Assembly: GCF_964204865.1 (NCBI RefSeq)
Contig: NC_135254.1
Span: 23,035,313 to 23,099,312, forward strand
Length of the DNA: 64,000 bases
Direction: 5' to 3'
Source of the DNA: Styela clava
Lineage: Eukaryota; Chordata; Ascidiacea; Stolidobranchia; Styelidae
This document shows, in pieces, positions 11,545 to 26,500 of the stretch (position 1 is the stretch's first letter; every line of letters starts with the position of its first letter). A model generated the notes under the pieces. The model was given only the letters and a program-made list of their open reading frames with translations. It was not told where the DNA came from and did not search any database. The position numbers and the translations under genes are program-made.

Positions 11545-14500
11545 GTAAAATAATATAAATTTTATTTTAGATATCTGGGATCGGAAATATTCAATTAAAT
11601 CAGAAAATTAGACTATAACGCTTTAAGACTATTTCAAATCTAATGCGTATGTAATAAAATTGATGACATACATTTACAGTTTATCATTTCTATCGCAAAT
11701 CAAATAGCAAATTAAGTACATCGCCGGATGAGAACAGAACAGGCCTAAGTCACAATTTTGAGTTTTGAGAAAAACGCAAAAAACAATTTGGAATTTTTCT
11801 ATTTTCGAATTTCTAGATATTCACACTTAGTAAAGACCTGAGCTCTGGTTATTTTAATGTGGATGAGAATATCTTTGTAAGCAATATTTTTTGACTCTTC
11901 AGCTTCAATTCCTTCCTGCCTTTTTAAAGGATTTTGGCCCATTCTGTTTTCAACAACTTCTGAATTTTTTTGTATGAGATGCAAGGTGACTTGGGCCTGA
12001 GTTGCACTGAACAAATTTTTAGGGATGTAAGTTTTGGACATTTCATTTCTGATGTTCATGCCCATCATATTGGAACTTAGGACTATATTTTTTCAATATT
12101 TTGGGGTGTTGGGTCGTGCACTACAAGATGGTGGTCTTGAAATCCTGAATTTCTCAATAATAAATTTTTTTATCTGGACTTAGGCCCATTCTGTTCTTAA
12201 CTTCTACAAAATTTTATAGTCCTAAGTCCAGCTAAAATTTTTATTAATGAAAAATTCAAAATTCCAAGACAACCATCTTGTAGGGCATGGCTCAAAACCC
12301 CAAAATATTGAAAAAAGTGAATTTTCCAAAAATGTGACTTAGGCCCATTCTGTTCTGATCCAGCGACACATTCGTTTACTTGATAATTGAAATAGGTAAT
12401 AAACAATTGAATTAAATTTATTATGTTTGTATATCGAAGTAATTTAGCATGAAAATGTTCTATGAGAAGTTTGAGGAGTCAGAATACTTGATAATTTTTT
12501 ACTCTTTTTTACTCGTCTTATAGGAAAAAGATGTGAAGATTGCAGTAGCTTCCTCTGAGAAAGGTATTGGTATTAAAATCTCAAAAACTTTTTTCCTATT
12601 ATCTTACTGTAAAATTGCTTCCGAGCAATCCATGTATTTCTGCTCAGAGTAAAATTTCTTGATTTTTACAAGTAATCATCTGTAATGAAAGATAAACTCT
12701 TCAAAAGGTCCATAAAGAAGATAAGCGGCATGTGCCCATTTTGTTGCAAAACTTTTTTTTGCGTCAAAAAAATTTAAAATAACAATAAAAAAATTGCAAA
12801 ACTTCTATGCGCTGTATCCTATGCATGATGGCGTTACTGTCGCAATAGGGAATTTATATGTAATTATTAAAAGAAAAGTACCCAATTCAGAGACCAATCC
12901 ACTCGTAGGTGTATACTAGTAATCTTACCGGGAAAAGCAGGGAGCAAAAGAAAACATTAAAACATACAACCTAATTTTCGAAAACGTTCTAATACAGTTG
13001 AACGTTAAAGGGAATCTAAAGTTTGTGTGGCACTGTAATTCGTACGCAACTTCGCCTTAAGAATTTTCAATCATTAAAATGAATTCTCTTGCATCTATTA
13101 TGCGTAGCTTAAATCAAATGTGATAGCAAGTATTTGAATTATAATACTTTAATAAAATAAAATAAATGAATAGATTTTTTTTTATTTCATATTTTCGGTA
13201 TTATTATTATTATTGGAATTGTTTTATCAATTTTAGAAAGATTATTACTGGAACAGGGTGAGCATTATGGTCATAGAAACATCTTATATATTATAAAAAC
13301 TATTTCCATAAATTCGAGTTTGTTTCAATTTTTAAAATATTTTATATTGTCATTGCGAATATAGCGCGTGGATGCTAACGTTTCAAACTGTTTGATTCAC
13401 AACGCCCGACTTATTAACTAAAAATGATTGATTCGATTGGTTCAAATTGGTTTTTGTTTTTGCTCCAGAACAAATTGATCTGAGGAAGAACTCGATAAAT
13501 GGTAGTGTATTGTTTTGACTTCTGTTATGTGATATCTGATTCGTCTATATAACGCATTTACTATTAGCGATGAATTGATAATCTGATCCATTTAAATTAG
13601 CGTTTCCAGGAATGAATAAAAAGATGTATGGATATTGATTCAATCTTGCGTTGAAGATATAAAATTCAATTCAATTAAAAATACATAAAATTGTCAGGAT
13701 TTTACACTGTTGTTGATATTAATATGAAGTGTCGAGGGGTCGTAATTTTCCAAACTACCTTATTTTAAAACATTTCTGCTTGTTGAATGTAGACTGGCAC
13801 GATCGAATTACAGTTGCTATTATATCTTTTTTCGGGGCATTTTTCTTGTTGCATTGAACAGAGCATTATCCTTAGAAAATTATGTTGAATTGTTCTCTTA
13901 AAAGAACGAATTAATACGGTTCAATTGATACCGAGCACTTCAAAACGTTAGAGTGGTTGTGGTGTGTTTTGCTTGTATAATCCGATTTACATAAGTTGTA
14001 TCAGTTTCTCAACTGAACATGGTATTAAATATATTTTACATAACATGATGAATATTGTATTTAAAACAGGCCACAATGGACAAGTTTTGACTCGAATGAA
14101 TGGTAATACAATGTTTTAGATACTTGTTCCCGCAATCCATACACGCTAAGAACTTTTTACAAACGTTGAACATCTTTTATCAGTATTTTAGATGACTAGA
14201 GCTAACAACGAATGTGACAAAATGTTTTTCATCCTGCAGTATCATCATCCATTATTCAATTAATTTTAGTTATGCGACCAGACAATATTCACAGTCTGTG
14301 CATATCTGTTTTATCAAACAAATTTATGATTTGCATCAAAAGAATAGGAATATGAAAAAAGGTGATATTCGAAGCAACAAACTTAACGGACGACACCAGA
14401 ATGTTCAGCATAATTCGTCACGCTAATAACCGAATTGCGTAAGTGATTTTTAGCAGTTTTGAGAAAAACGTAAAAAAACTTCCTAATGATATTGTTATGC

Positions 14501-17500
14501 CATTGAGAGTCAATAATTTGCCATGGTTCAATTTTTTGATCGTAGCCGGATTTAAGTTAATTTGTATGACGCAGTTAAGTGACGTCATGATGGCGCACTG
14601 TGACTTAGGCAGAAATGTGTTCATGACTTGGGGACATACTAAATTTTGCAATTTTCTATATCCACCAGTCTTGAAAACTAAACATTCCAAAAACGAATGT
14701 AATTCCCAGTATATATCTGCAATGTCTAATCCCCAAAATAGCTAATCAGTTTCAATTACATTATTTTTATGTTTAAAAATATATATTTCATCAATATAAC
14801 ACGTTTTGCACACCCACCGAAATAAGACTAAGATTAAATATAAAGAATAAAACAGCAATGCACCCAATATAAAAGCCAACCAAGGTGAATTGGACTCGGA
14901 CAGTGAATATCACAAGTGCACGTCTTCCTATACTGTAGTATAAATTCAAATTAATACGCGCTAAGCTAGAATCCGAGATGCAAAAACTCGAAAATACTTC
15001 GCCGAGGTTATTTTGCCTTTGTGACATCACAATAGTCCTGCGGTAACAATGATAATTCATTATGACGAAACAATTGCACAAATGTGCATGTCATACTAAA
15101 TTTCTATTTTTATGGGTTCCGGAATTCTTAAAATAAAATCTGAGTTAACAGACAGGTGCGCAGCATTACATAAATACCTATTTTATAAAAAACTCCAAAT
15201 CGCCAAAAATGACTTACGCAATTTGGTTATTAGCGTGACGATATTTTAGAATCCCTCGCATTAAATATAATAAACAGTTCGTTCGGTTACACTGTTGCAA
15301 TGACTGTATAAGTCAAGTATAAATCGACAAATGTATCTAATCTAAATCTCGAATTTTTATGAGATACAAACATTGCGGGATTCGATTCTTTTCAAATCTG
15401 GCAAGATTTTCATGCTGGAAAGTAGATTGGAAATAAAAATATTACAACAACAGAATTACATTTATATATATATACTCAAATTTAGTTTGTTTCTCATCTG
15501 TTCAATTTGTTGTTAACACAGAGCTTTAGAGACAGAAATTTTACAATCGAGTCCGAATACGAGTTACCAAAATGTAGACTCCGGGTACCGCTTAAAGTTG
15601 ATGGAATTTTTCGATTCCAGCAACGAAATGACGAGGAATTAAATTTTGACGATAAAATCTCCTTGTCGTAGTCAAGTCTCCTTTTACAACACTAATAAAA
15701 ACTCCCAGAGGACTTATTTCTTCCAATTCTGTAACAAATCGAGACTTCGATTATTACCATTGGATGTCTGAACTTCCGAATCACACTCCCGACTTTGGAA
15801 AGTCTGAAAATACGACTGCGACTCTGCTAAAAACAAGCCAAAAGTTGATTCCAACACGCGACTCCGATTGCACACATCTGGTTGAATATTCTATTTGTTT
15901 TTAATGATAAATCGTTATTTTAAATTGTTAATCAATTGTTGAAATATTAAATATTTTAATTTTAGCACTTGAAGAAGACATTGAAAACGCAACAGAATCT
16001 GTGCACGAAATAAAATCAAGTAAACCTCCTTGAAATAATTATATTATAACATCTGTTATGATTTTCGATTGACAAAATAGCAAAACACGTGTAGCATGAA
16101 AATCGATTTGTTTTTGGACTGATGCTTATGCTAGGTATTTCAAAAAATAGGCTATATCCGTAAAGAGGAATTTTTATATACTTGACTTTGAACTGGCCAC
16201 ATTTTTGTAAAACAGTATTACGTGAGAGTATACTCATATTCAATGATGCCTAATGAGCAGCTTATTTATTGTGTTTAGATCAAACTGAAAATATTGAGGA
16301 CGTCTTCGTAGGTGAGATAAAAAAATTCTTGGTCGTTGTTAAGTAAGACCTGTTATCATAGAAACATAAGAATTTTGGCGCTAGCAACTCATTTTCTACC
16401 AATTGCGAGCGTAATGATGCCTCGATGTATGAATGAATGGTTTGTATATATCAGCATTCCCATTCAGACGACAACTGTCTAAGGCAGGGATTCTCAAACA
16501 ACCTTTCCTGCGGCTCTTATTAATGCTTTAAAAATGTATTACTTTCAAATAAAATATTTCATTGAAAACTAATCATTGTCCTGAAATTAAAATGCGGAAG
16601 TCTATTAGTTCAGTGGTCGGCAAACTTTTTTTAGTGACGGACCGGTATAACTTGATCAAAATTTTGGCGGACCACCCTCTATACAAATGGACTAAGCTTA
16701 TGTAATAAAGTATACGCGTTTGAAAATTTACGTTGACAATATATTCAAAAAGGTGATGCTATGCGAGATCTCTATTTGTTTGTTGGCCATTCACAGTTTC
16801 CAATTTGGAGACATGGTCGACAGTGATACACGTAACGCGTTTCTTACATCCAGCCTACCTCGATATTTCGTTTTTGTAGTTGTCAATATTGAAAACCCGG
16901 CCTCAAAAAAACGATGTTGTGAAAGTAACAATGCCTGTACAGCTTCTGTATCTATATCTTGGCATTGCTTGTTGTTCGTTTAGCAATAACTAATGCGTTG
17001 AGTTTGTCTGGTTTGCTGTTGGGTGGTGTTTGTTAGTCGTAAGGTTAGTGGTTAGATGGTAGAGGTGTTATTAAGCCCTTGCCCGTTTTTGTGTCATCTC
17101 ACTTTTTGGCGGACCGAAAATGGGCCGCGGCCCGGTGGTTGCCGACCACTGTATTAGTTTAGCAATCTACAAGATGCAATAGTGACGCAACAGTAAGCGT
17201 TTTCGCGGCCACTCATTACTTATCGATTTTAATCGGTAAGTATGTTGATAGGTATTTGTCTGTCTGTATGTCTGTATGTATGTCTGTTTGTCTGTTAGAT
17301 GCACGCGATATCTCACGAAAGCGAGATTGAATCTGCTCCAGATTTTGCATGTGCATTCATCTTATCTCGGACCAGAAGCCTATTGATTTTGGGCGAACTA
17401 TATCGTATAATTAGCGAGTTATCAATCAATTATTGATATAGTGATCTAGATTTTTGTAAAGCGAGAGAATTTTTAGAACCGCCGAGTGTGTGTGTGCGAT

Positions 17501-20500
17501 GCGCAGTGCGCAAGTTACAAGAGCGGATGAATCGAAACTGCAGTTTCTGTTTTGGGAGATCCCTAACTATCGATCGATAAGTCTTCGGTTTCCAACCGAT
17601 ATTCTCGTTTTTCACTTGGAAAGATTTTACACATGGCTGTAATCATTGGCTTGCTTTTGTGGATTTTCAGTTTTTGTCGCATTTCCGAATATTATGTATA
17701 AATCAAATAACTTACTGATTATTTTAATTTCTAGAGCATTTTAATTTTGTTCCAGTAATCGAAAATAGTCCCGAAATATCTGGCGATCATCTCGAGCATC
17801 TACTGCACCTTGCATCTTCCACGATTACGACCCGCTTTGACAAACTGAGAAATCAAAGCCAAATTGAATGGATGTTAGTTTAGGGTGGGCAAAATCGAAT
17901 CCTTTTTGGAATCGAATAATTTGAATATTTTTAACGAATACCTAATAGTCGAATAATTAATATTTTTTTTATACATAACGGGAATCCAGAACGTCGGAGG
18001 TCGATACTCCATTTGAAAATTAATAGAAACATTGAAAAGTCGGCAATAAAGTGTTTTTATACTGGTTTAATGGTGAATTTCATCATAATCGCTGATTGTC
18101 ATTGTCACCGCGATCGTTTCGGCGATATCCTAAAGTTGGTATCCCGCCCTTTCTCGTTTTTTGCAAGTATAAGGGGTCGCCGGATATCGAAGTTTCTTAT
18201 TTCTAGTATACCCTTGCGTTCACATCAGCGACAGCTGTTAAATACGTTAAAGGCTGATTTCAAAACCAAATTAATTTCATTCTGAGTTTTATCCTCTGCC
18301 TTGCATTTGATCTTACTTATCACCGCTTGTAAATTAACCGTGCATGTTTAAAGTGAACGATAATCGAGATGCAGATGTTTATTAAAATGATAATTGAGTT
18401 TCTCATGCTTTTCTATGGTGTTCGTGTTATTTTAGTATTAGATAGATAAACCTTGCAAATTTGAAATTGCGTGAATCCTGAATATTGATTCAAAATAGCG
18501 ATTAAATAACTTGGCAATGATGTCATTTCTAGGCCTTTGTGGCTAATAGAGGGTCAGACGCTAATTATAACTAATTCTTTCAAGTTTTAACGTTTTTTTT
18601 TCAACAAAACAACACCCAGATGGTTATTATAGCTAAAATACTTAGTGAGGTTCAATTTTATTTGCGGAATTCGCAAATTCAGCTCTTCAGTTATTGATTT
18701 TAAATATGCCTCAAGACTTAATTATTACTGCTCAAATACTTCAAAATTTAACAATTGTAATCATTTTCGATGATAATAGACCCAACAATTTCGTGAACGA
18801 GTCAGTGTGCATTGTTACAACGAAATTCACGATTGATTTTGCGTTCTACTCTTGGCTCAACATCCATGAATGGTCGAGTAAAATGTTTACATATTTGAAA
18901 CATTACCTGGCCAAGGATGGAAGGGATCACTAAAGAGCTAATACAAAGTGCTTTAAAGGGAGTAGGACATGACATTTCAACTTACAGCTTAATGAGTGTT
19001 TTTCATACAAGTAACTCAAACCAGCTTTTGGAAAAACTTTTGGTTATTTTTAATCCATGTTATTTATATAACTAGAGTTTTCTAACAACCAAAAAACGCC
19101 TTTTTCATAATGAAACGCCGAAAAGTCATTTTAACATTTGATTTCGATCAACTTCATGTCGTTTTTTTTTCTGATAGCGAGCGCCTTTGGGAAATCTCGC
19201 ACAATTCACGATTGAGTCGGAGACGCGCGAGTTCGGTGTCCAAGCAGAGCGGCGCAGGTCACGTGGTACCGGATATTCGAATAGTAAAATGCCATTCGAA
19301 TATTTTATTATTCTATTCGTTATTCGAATATTTTTCCTAGCCCTAGTTGTTACGTGTGTTGTTGTTACGATGGCTTGGTATTTTACGCGCTTAAGTTTTG
19401 TTGCTATTTTATCTTGCGTTGTTTGTATGCGGCTCTTCATAACTTTGAGGTTTGAAATTTGGCTCTGGGACTAAAAAAGTTTGAGAACCACTGGTCCAAG
19501 GTGTTCTAAATTTGATTAAAACTTATGGCAATAAACGCATTTCCGTAGTTGTGGAACACTCAGCGTTTACTCAACAGTTAATAAGTTTCAAGAACTCATT
19601 CAAATGAATACCTGCGTAAATAAAATAACATTGAAATGAGTAGAGTAAAAACGGAATTTTAATTAGATCATTCTGTGTATTTTTCTGCTTGCATTCTCTG
19701 TATTTTGTCATATTTTTGTTGCAGATAACCAAGTGCCAGTTTCTAATGAAATCATGGGTAAGACTTTTGCTTATACCTATATCAGTAATAAAAAAATGAC
19801 GTTTACGTAAACACTAAACACAATTTCGAATTTTCTGCTTGTAATACTTAACTCTGTTCAATTCTGATAACCTCATATACAATGACAAAAGAATATTTCT
19901 AATCTGCCGAATGTTCAGACATTGACAATTATTAACATTTCAGGCATTGACAACTACATGACAAATAGGATGGATCGTAAGATACTAAAATTTTTACTAA
20001 TTAGATAAATCACTGTAGGTAAAGTGTGAACTCCACACAGCACTCATCGCAGTGGTTTAGCAAGAGGTCAGATTTTGCCACCGGGACTTGCAAATTTTAA
20101 ACTCAATTCACATGTCCATTCATATCCAAAAACTGTTTATCAATTCAAGAAAAAATTCTGTTTAGTGTAAATATTCTAAATAGCATATAGACCACATTTT
20201 TAATGATAGAATAATTTCCTTGTCACTAAAACCCAAACAAACCAATAGCAATCCCTGATTTTCGATAGGATCTTTTCAACAGTATATCTTGTTACGGATA
20301 CGAATAGTCCTATTCTAAAAAGATTTTTTGATTTTAAAACAAAAAAATAGTATGCAAAGGTTGAAGCATAAAACAAAAAAAATTCAGAATTCAAATATGA
20401 ATATTGTCTTATTGGCAGATTTCAATAAATTGGTAATATAGTCCAGTGATTCTTAAATTGGGGGGGTCGAGTTTATACAGAAGTTTGAGAACTGATATAG

Positions 20501-23500
20501 TCAATGCTATTTTATGTGTGTTTAGTATGTAATTTTGTTTTTCAGATCAAGTGGAAGATGCTCTAATACGAATTCAAAGTAAGTACATCTGATGCAAGAT
20601 TCTCATATGTTTTTCAATAAATGATGTTTTCACATCAAATTGAATGTAATTTCGATTTTAGATCAAACAGAAAACATAACTGAAAACGCCAAAGGTAAGC
20701 ATACAAGATAAATTTGTTCTCGCTGATAACGAGAGGTTGTAGAATTCTTCATCCATCTTTTACAGTAACTTTATATTGAAACCGCTAAAGCTTATAGTCC
20801 TATCGTTGTCAAACACATTTCTATAATAAAACATGACGAATTATTCCCAGTTCCAGCATATATCGAAACAATATAAGGACAACGTAAAAATTAGGACAAA
20901 GAACGAAGCTAGTTAATAGGCAATAAAATACATTCTTTTTTATTGTTTCCAAGCACCAGTGTGTTTTTTTGTTTTGTTTAGAAAACACCAATGAGACGTT
21001 GTCGACATTATCGAGTATGACTGAATTTTATTTATAATGAGCAAATTTTTTAAATTTTTGTTGTTATTTAATAGAATGTTTTGCAATTATGAAATAGAGA
21101 GTCAATACTAGTACAAATAGTCGAAGAAATATTACTTTGAATTAATTATCAGTCGATTTTTATTAAAATGTAACGTGTGTATATGATTTCTAGCTATAGA
21201 CGAAGATGGTACAACGCTATTTGACGGTAAGTTGGATAGGTGACAGCTTGTTTCAAGTGAAAAATTAAAAATTGTTTATGCTTATTTTTAATTCATCGTT
21301 ATATTGACACAGATAATAAAATATTGCTTGAAATGGTATATTTTCTTTTTATCACAAAGATCAATTCAAGTCAACCAGAAGCGTATTATCAGGTTGGACG
21401 GTTTATTTAAAATGATACGATGCATGCACATCTCTCATAATATTTAGGTTATTTCTAATTTATGTTCAAACTTTTTATTTTAGATCTCTCGCGTGAAACA
21501 ACTGTAGTTTTGAGAGGTAAGAATGACTGAATGAAGCTGTGTCTTCTAAATCAACTTACGTAAATTTGGTTCCATCACAAATTATATATATTGTAATTAC
21601 AATGACATTTATATTATACTTCATGCTAAAAATAACAAAAACGGTAAAAACAATTGAAAAGCTCTTGAATCCTATAAGTTAAGTGCGGCATTCATTTTCA
21701 TTTATAATAAACGTGTAAGAATTTTATATTGTAATTCCAGGTCAAAATACATTACTCAGTGGGGAAATTGGCAGTAAGTTGCGACATTAGGTTTAATATT
21801 CTTCTTTTGTCAATAATGAAACGACCTGTTAGATTTGAACTGAGGAATATGACTGAAATCAATTATTTTTTAATTTCATTGAGTGGAGTGTTTGTTGTCT
21901 GATATCAAATTTTGTATACACCGTCGAGCTGTAGTTATTTTGTTTACCATTGTTCTGTACTACCGGCATATAATGGCATATGATGAGTCAAACAAAACAT
22001 TTCCATACTTGTATCGGAGATTTTAAATTTTGCAGGCATTGAAGATGCAGTCATAAGAGGATTTACTGGTTTGTTAAGTTTTAATGCATTGGTTCCCAAA
22101 GAGAGCACAGAATTGTATTAAAGCTAACTAAAATATGATTGAATATTTTACATATTGTATATATTATAAATGTTTCCTTTTGTAAATACTGTGTATATGA
22201 ATCAATAAAATCATTTTCCTTTTCCATGTCGTTTACTTTATGTTATGTAGATTGTGGTGTCTGCCTCCATCGTTACGTATCAATAGAGGTAGATACTACT
22301 TAGCTGCAATTTCGCGAACTGAAGTTTATTTATCTTCTGAACCGAGTTTAGCGAACATGAGTGATTTTTTTAGTACTCTAAAGAAAATTCAGGCTAAGAT
22401 GTCTTTATTCCTTAGGCCTACAGGTTTACAAACTTTAAAAGGCAATAAGTGCATATTAACGATCACCAAATTAAGTTTTATCTAAGAGCAGCATTTTTTT
22501 CCCCTGATAAGTTGGAGCCGCAGGAACAAAAAGTTTGGGTACCGTTATTTTAGTGTATTGATGTTGAAATAACATGATAAATGCTTTAGCAGGTTATTTC
22601 AAATTCCAATACTATTGCAACTATTACAGATAAAGATACCAATTATACAAACGGATTAAAAGGTAATATAAAGGGATATTTCGGCATATTAAAGAACATA
22701 CATTTGGGTATATGAATCAAGTTATAAAATACAAAAATTAAATTTTGGTGGGAAGCTTATATATACCAGAAATTATTCATCCGTACCTATATTCTGACAC
22801 TAAAATATCCGCCAAAGTGTCATTTGCCATCGAACTGCGCATCTCAGCCAACACTTAGCTCATAATTGATTGCGGATACCTCCGCATAGCATGCCCATGC
22901 ATGTAAACCTGTAATAAGGGCAAACAGGGTCATGTTTCCTCTGTATACTAAATATCACATGATAACAGATAGTCATAAATAAACATGGAATAATTTAGAT
23001 ATTTAAATAGTACATTAGAATCGTTGTGACGAGCATATAATCAAATAAAAAAATATCATTCAAATATGCCGTATTTTCATTTCTGAAGTTATTTAGCTAT
23101 TAATCAAACTTTTAACGTAATAGAAATTGTTTTACAGATGTCAGCGCGACTCTCAATACGGACTTTATGCGTATGTGTTTTATACTGTATATGTATAGGT
23201 CGATATGCAATTATTGAGATGAGATGCTTAAATAGTTTGTTAATATGTTATATTAAATAATTAAATATATTTCTCCCAATGGCTAACCCACGATAACGAT
23301 ACACTAGAATCTAGATCAAAGTAATTTCAATGGAAATGTTTGTGTATACTATATTAACAGACTTAATGGGCCAACTTACAATGGCAGTAGATGGTAAGAG
23401 CATAAGGATTTATATTTCAATTTTTAATGAGCGTTTTAGCAATTTCCATAGTAGAAAATTTGTTCATTTTGTCAAATAGTGTTCAGCAATGTCTTTTCGA

Positions 23501-26500
23501 GGTGATCTTATATTTGCAACACACAGCATTTATGTTTAAAAAGTATCTGTAATACATAACTATCTATTAAATATTTCTGAATTTGTCCGAATTTTTCGTA
23601 CTATCTTTACGCCTACTTCTCATCTTGCAGGCGGAAGTTCAAAAGTTAATTTCACTATACGAAGTGAGTGATGTTTTTTTTTTCCAATTATAGAAAAAAT
23701 TTTCTTCATTGTTATTCTATATTAGGGAGCACGTTATGGCAGGTATACTTTTTGGCGACAACCCTGTAGCACGCACAAGAGCTGTATAACCGAATTATCT
23801 AGGTAGCCAACTTCACTAAATAACTAAATCTAATTAGAACGAGCTTTCGGATATAATATTATAAACCTCCTATAATCGGATTTTGAAAACGGTTTGTAAG
23901 AATTGCCTTGTCAAATAGCACATTGATACACTCAGATGCTCTTGTAGTCATGTGTGGACCATCATCTGACATTTTAATTTGAATAAACTCTAGTGGATGT
24001 GATTTTATATATTGCGTTTCTTTCTGAATGAAACTTTTTTCCTCTATCAGCAAGACAGGCGCTTGATGAAAAAAATATAAACGCTTAAAGAACAAACGAT
24101 AATATAACAAAACAATTGGTGATAAATTCCAATTATTAAACGTGGAGCACACTACAAATATCTTTTCAAACTGGCTGCTGATAACTTCCTGATAAAAATT
24201 GGCGATACTATACGTCTAGCATCCCCAACAGATTACTTCTATGTTGTACAATGGTGGCAACTGAATATGACGTCTTCTGTATTCTTCAATATAGCTAGAG
24301 ATAAAGAGAGTGCAGGAAATAGTGACTGAACCAAAAGAGATTAGATATCGATACTTTGTTGTTGTAGAAAAAGGCGGTACATGATGGCTGATATGATACT
24401 TGAAGCTATAAACTATACGGAATTATTACTTTTAATGCCTTGTATGACATTTGTTGTCAGCCGTTGCTTTTTTCTCTCGGTAGATGTTTTAATTTATAAT
24501 TTTACATACTCAAGTAATCGCCATATAACAATTACTGTAGCAAGTTGAGAATCCCAAGTTATTTAAATAATTGCAGTATCCAAAAAGAGTATTTCACATA
24601 ATACGGATGGTAAGTATATTATGAAAAATATAGTAAATGAACAATGCGCAATGCACTAAGTGGTAAAATTAAAGAAAATATAATAAAAAATCAGTTCATG
24701 ACTTTCCATAAGATTTTTATCACACTATTATAATTTACAAATTACAACAATCGGCGAATATAGGAACATTGTGAAAATATTTATGATGTTAAATAATTTG
24801 AAATTCTATCAATTGTGGGGCATTGATTGACAAACAAGAACATGAATAACAAACATAAAGTATAAAGTACGTTACAATTTGAATAGGACAAAACTGTATG
24901 CCGATATAATATGAAACAAATGGCTATTTTTCCAATAAGACATATTTTTACATTTTGACTTTTGAACCCGTTAATTATTTTGTTGGGATACGCGTGCACG
25001 AATTTAGAGTCTGCCCAATTATTTTTTATTTGTGCTCATTAACGTTATTCACCATCTTTGACGAACTTGAGATTTTTTTTAGTCATTTCATCACGTTTAA
25101 CTGCGATAGTTGAAGGTATGTTACTTATATACTGCAATTATTTTATTGCAACTATCAAATAAAATGCGTATAAAAACTCGCAATATATTTGAAATCAATG
25201 CTTATTTTCAAATTCACTAATTCACTTAAACTATCAGATAACTAGTCAGAATAATAAAAAGATCAATTTTAAATAATAATATAATTGATTTAGAAGTAAA
25301 AAATTTACCCTAACAATTTGTTACACATGTGCGCTGTGGGTATATTTCGAAGACCAATAGGGAAGAGGATTTTAATCAAATCTAATGTCGTCATAAGTTT
25401 GGTCAATACAAGAACTCAGGCCTTAAATAACAATAAAAAAGCACTGATAGTAAAGGTAATTTTTACGTTCTTAATAATTATTTCAGGACAAGATACTTTG
25501 TTTAACATGACCATTATAAGTAAGTACAAATAAGTCGAAGGTTGACATAAATTTTGTAGATACTGGAAATCTTAGTTAGATTCAAAATGTAGTGTAACAG
25601 AAATACATCAATATATGTTACGTCCATCAACGAGTCTTTTATATTTAAGGTGCTGTCATGGATATAAAACGCGTCGTCGGCGGTAAGATTAAATATCAAA
25701 ATTAAAATGTAGAAATATATTATAACAGCATATCGTCACGCTAATAGCCGAATTGCGTAAGTCATTTTTAGCAGTTTTGAGAAAAACGTAAAAAACTTCC
25801 TAATGATATTGTTATGCCATTGAGAGTCAATAATTTGCCATGGTTCAATTTTTTGATTGTAGTCGGATTTGAAGTAATTTGTATGACGCTGTTGAGTGAC
25901 GTCATAATGGCGCACTGTGACTTAGGCAGAAATGTGTCTACGACTTGGAGACATGCAAACCCACCGAAATAAGACTAAGATTAAATATAAAGAATAAAAC
26001 AGCAATGCACCCAATATAAAAGCCAACCAAGGTGAATTGGACTCGGACAGTGAACATCACAAGTGCACGCCTTTCTATACTGTAGTATAAATTCAAATTA
26101 ATAAGCTAGAATCCGAGATGCAAAAACTCGAAAATACTTCGCCGAGGGTTTTTGCCTTTGTGACGTCACAATTGTCCTGTGGTAACAATGATAATTCATT
26201 ATGACGAAACAATTGCACAAATGTGCATGTCATACTAAATCTCCATTTTTATGGGTTTCGGAATTCCTAAAATAAAATCTGAGTTAACAGACAGGTGCGC
26301 AGCATTATATAAAAACCTATTTTATAAAAAACTCAAAATCGCCAAAAAAGACTTACGCAATTCGGTTATTAGCGTGACGATATTTACTCCCACTGTAAAT
26401 GATCCGTAATCGAATAAAACGACAGAATTGCCTTTTTCTTTGTGCTGTATAATGTGTTTTTGATTTTTATATGATACATATATCCTACATAATATATAGT

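Larger units (their letters stand above)
16485..19493. mobile_element. hAT-type element, 3.0 kb, hosting nested insertions (intron 10)
   Basis: The ends 'cagggattctcaaac' and 'gtttgagaaccactg' form a hAT-style inverted repeat. They are flanked by an 8-bp target duplication, gtctaagg (16477-16484) versus gtccaagg (19494-19501), 7 of 8 matching. The interior contains at least two further elements (16611-17151 and 17881-19345) and a microsatellite. No transposase reading frame was recognised. Confidence 0.78.

Noticed and set aside
14240..14275. Extra stalk microexon after 'cctgcag' in intron 8
   Set aside because: The downstream sequence offers no GT donor that gives a phase-1 exon of 3n length, unlike all accepted exons.
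22240..22485. 81-codon ORF in intron 19
   Set aside because: No domain, no splice context fitting the gene phase, and it lies between two well-supported microexons.
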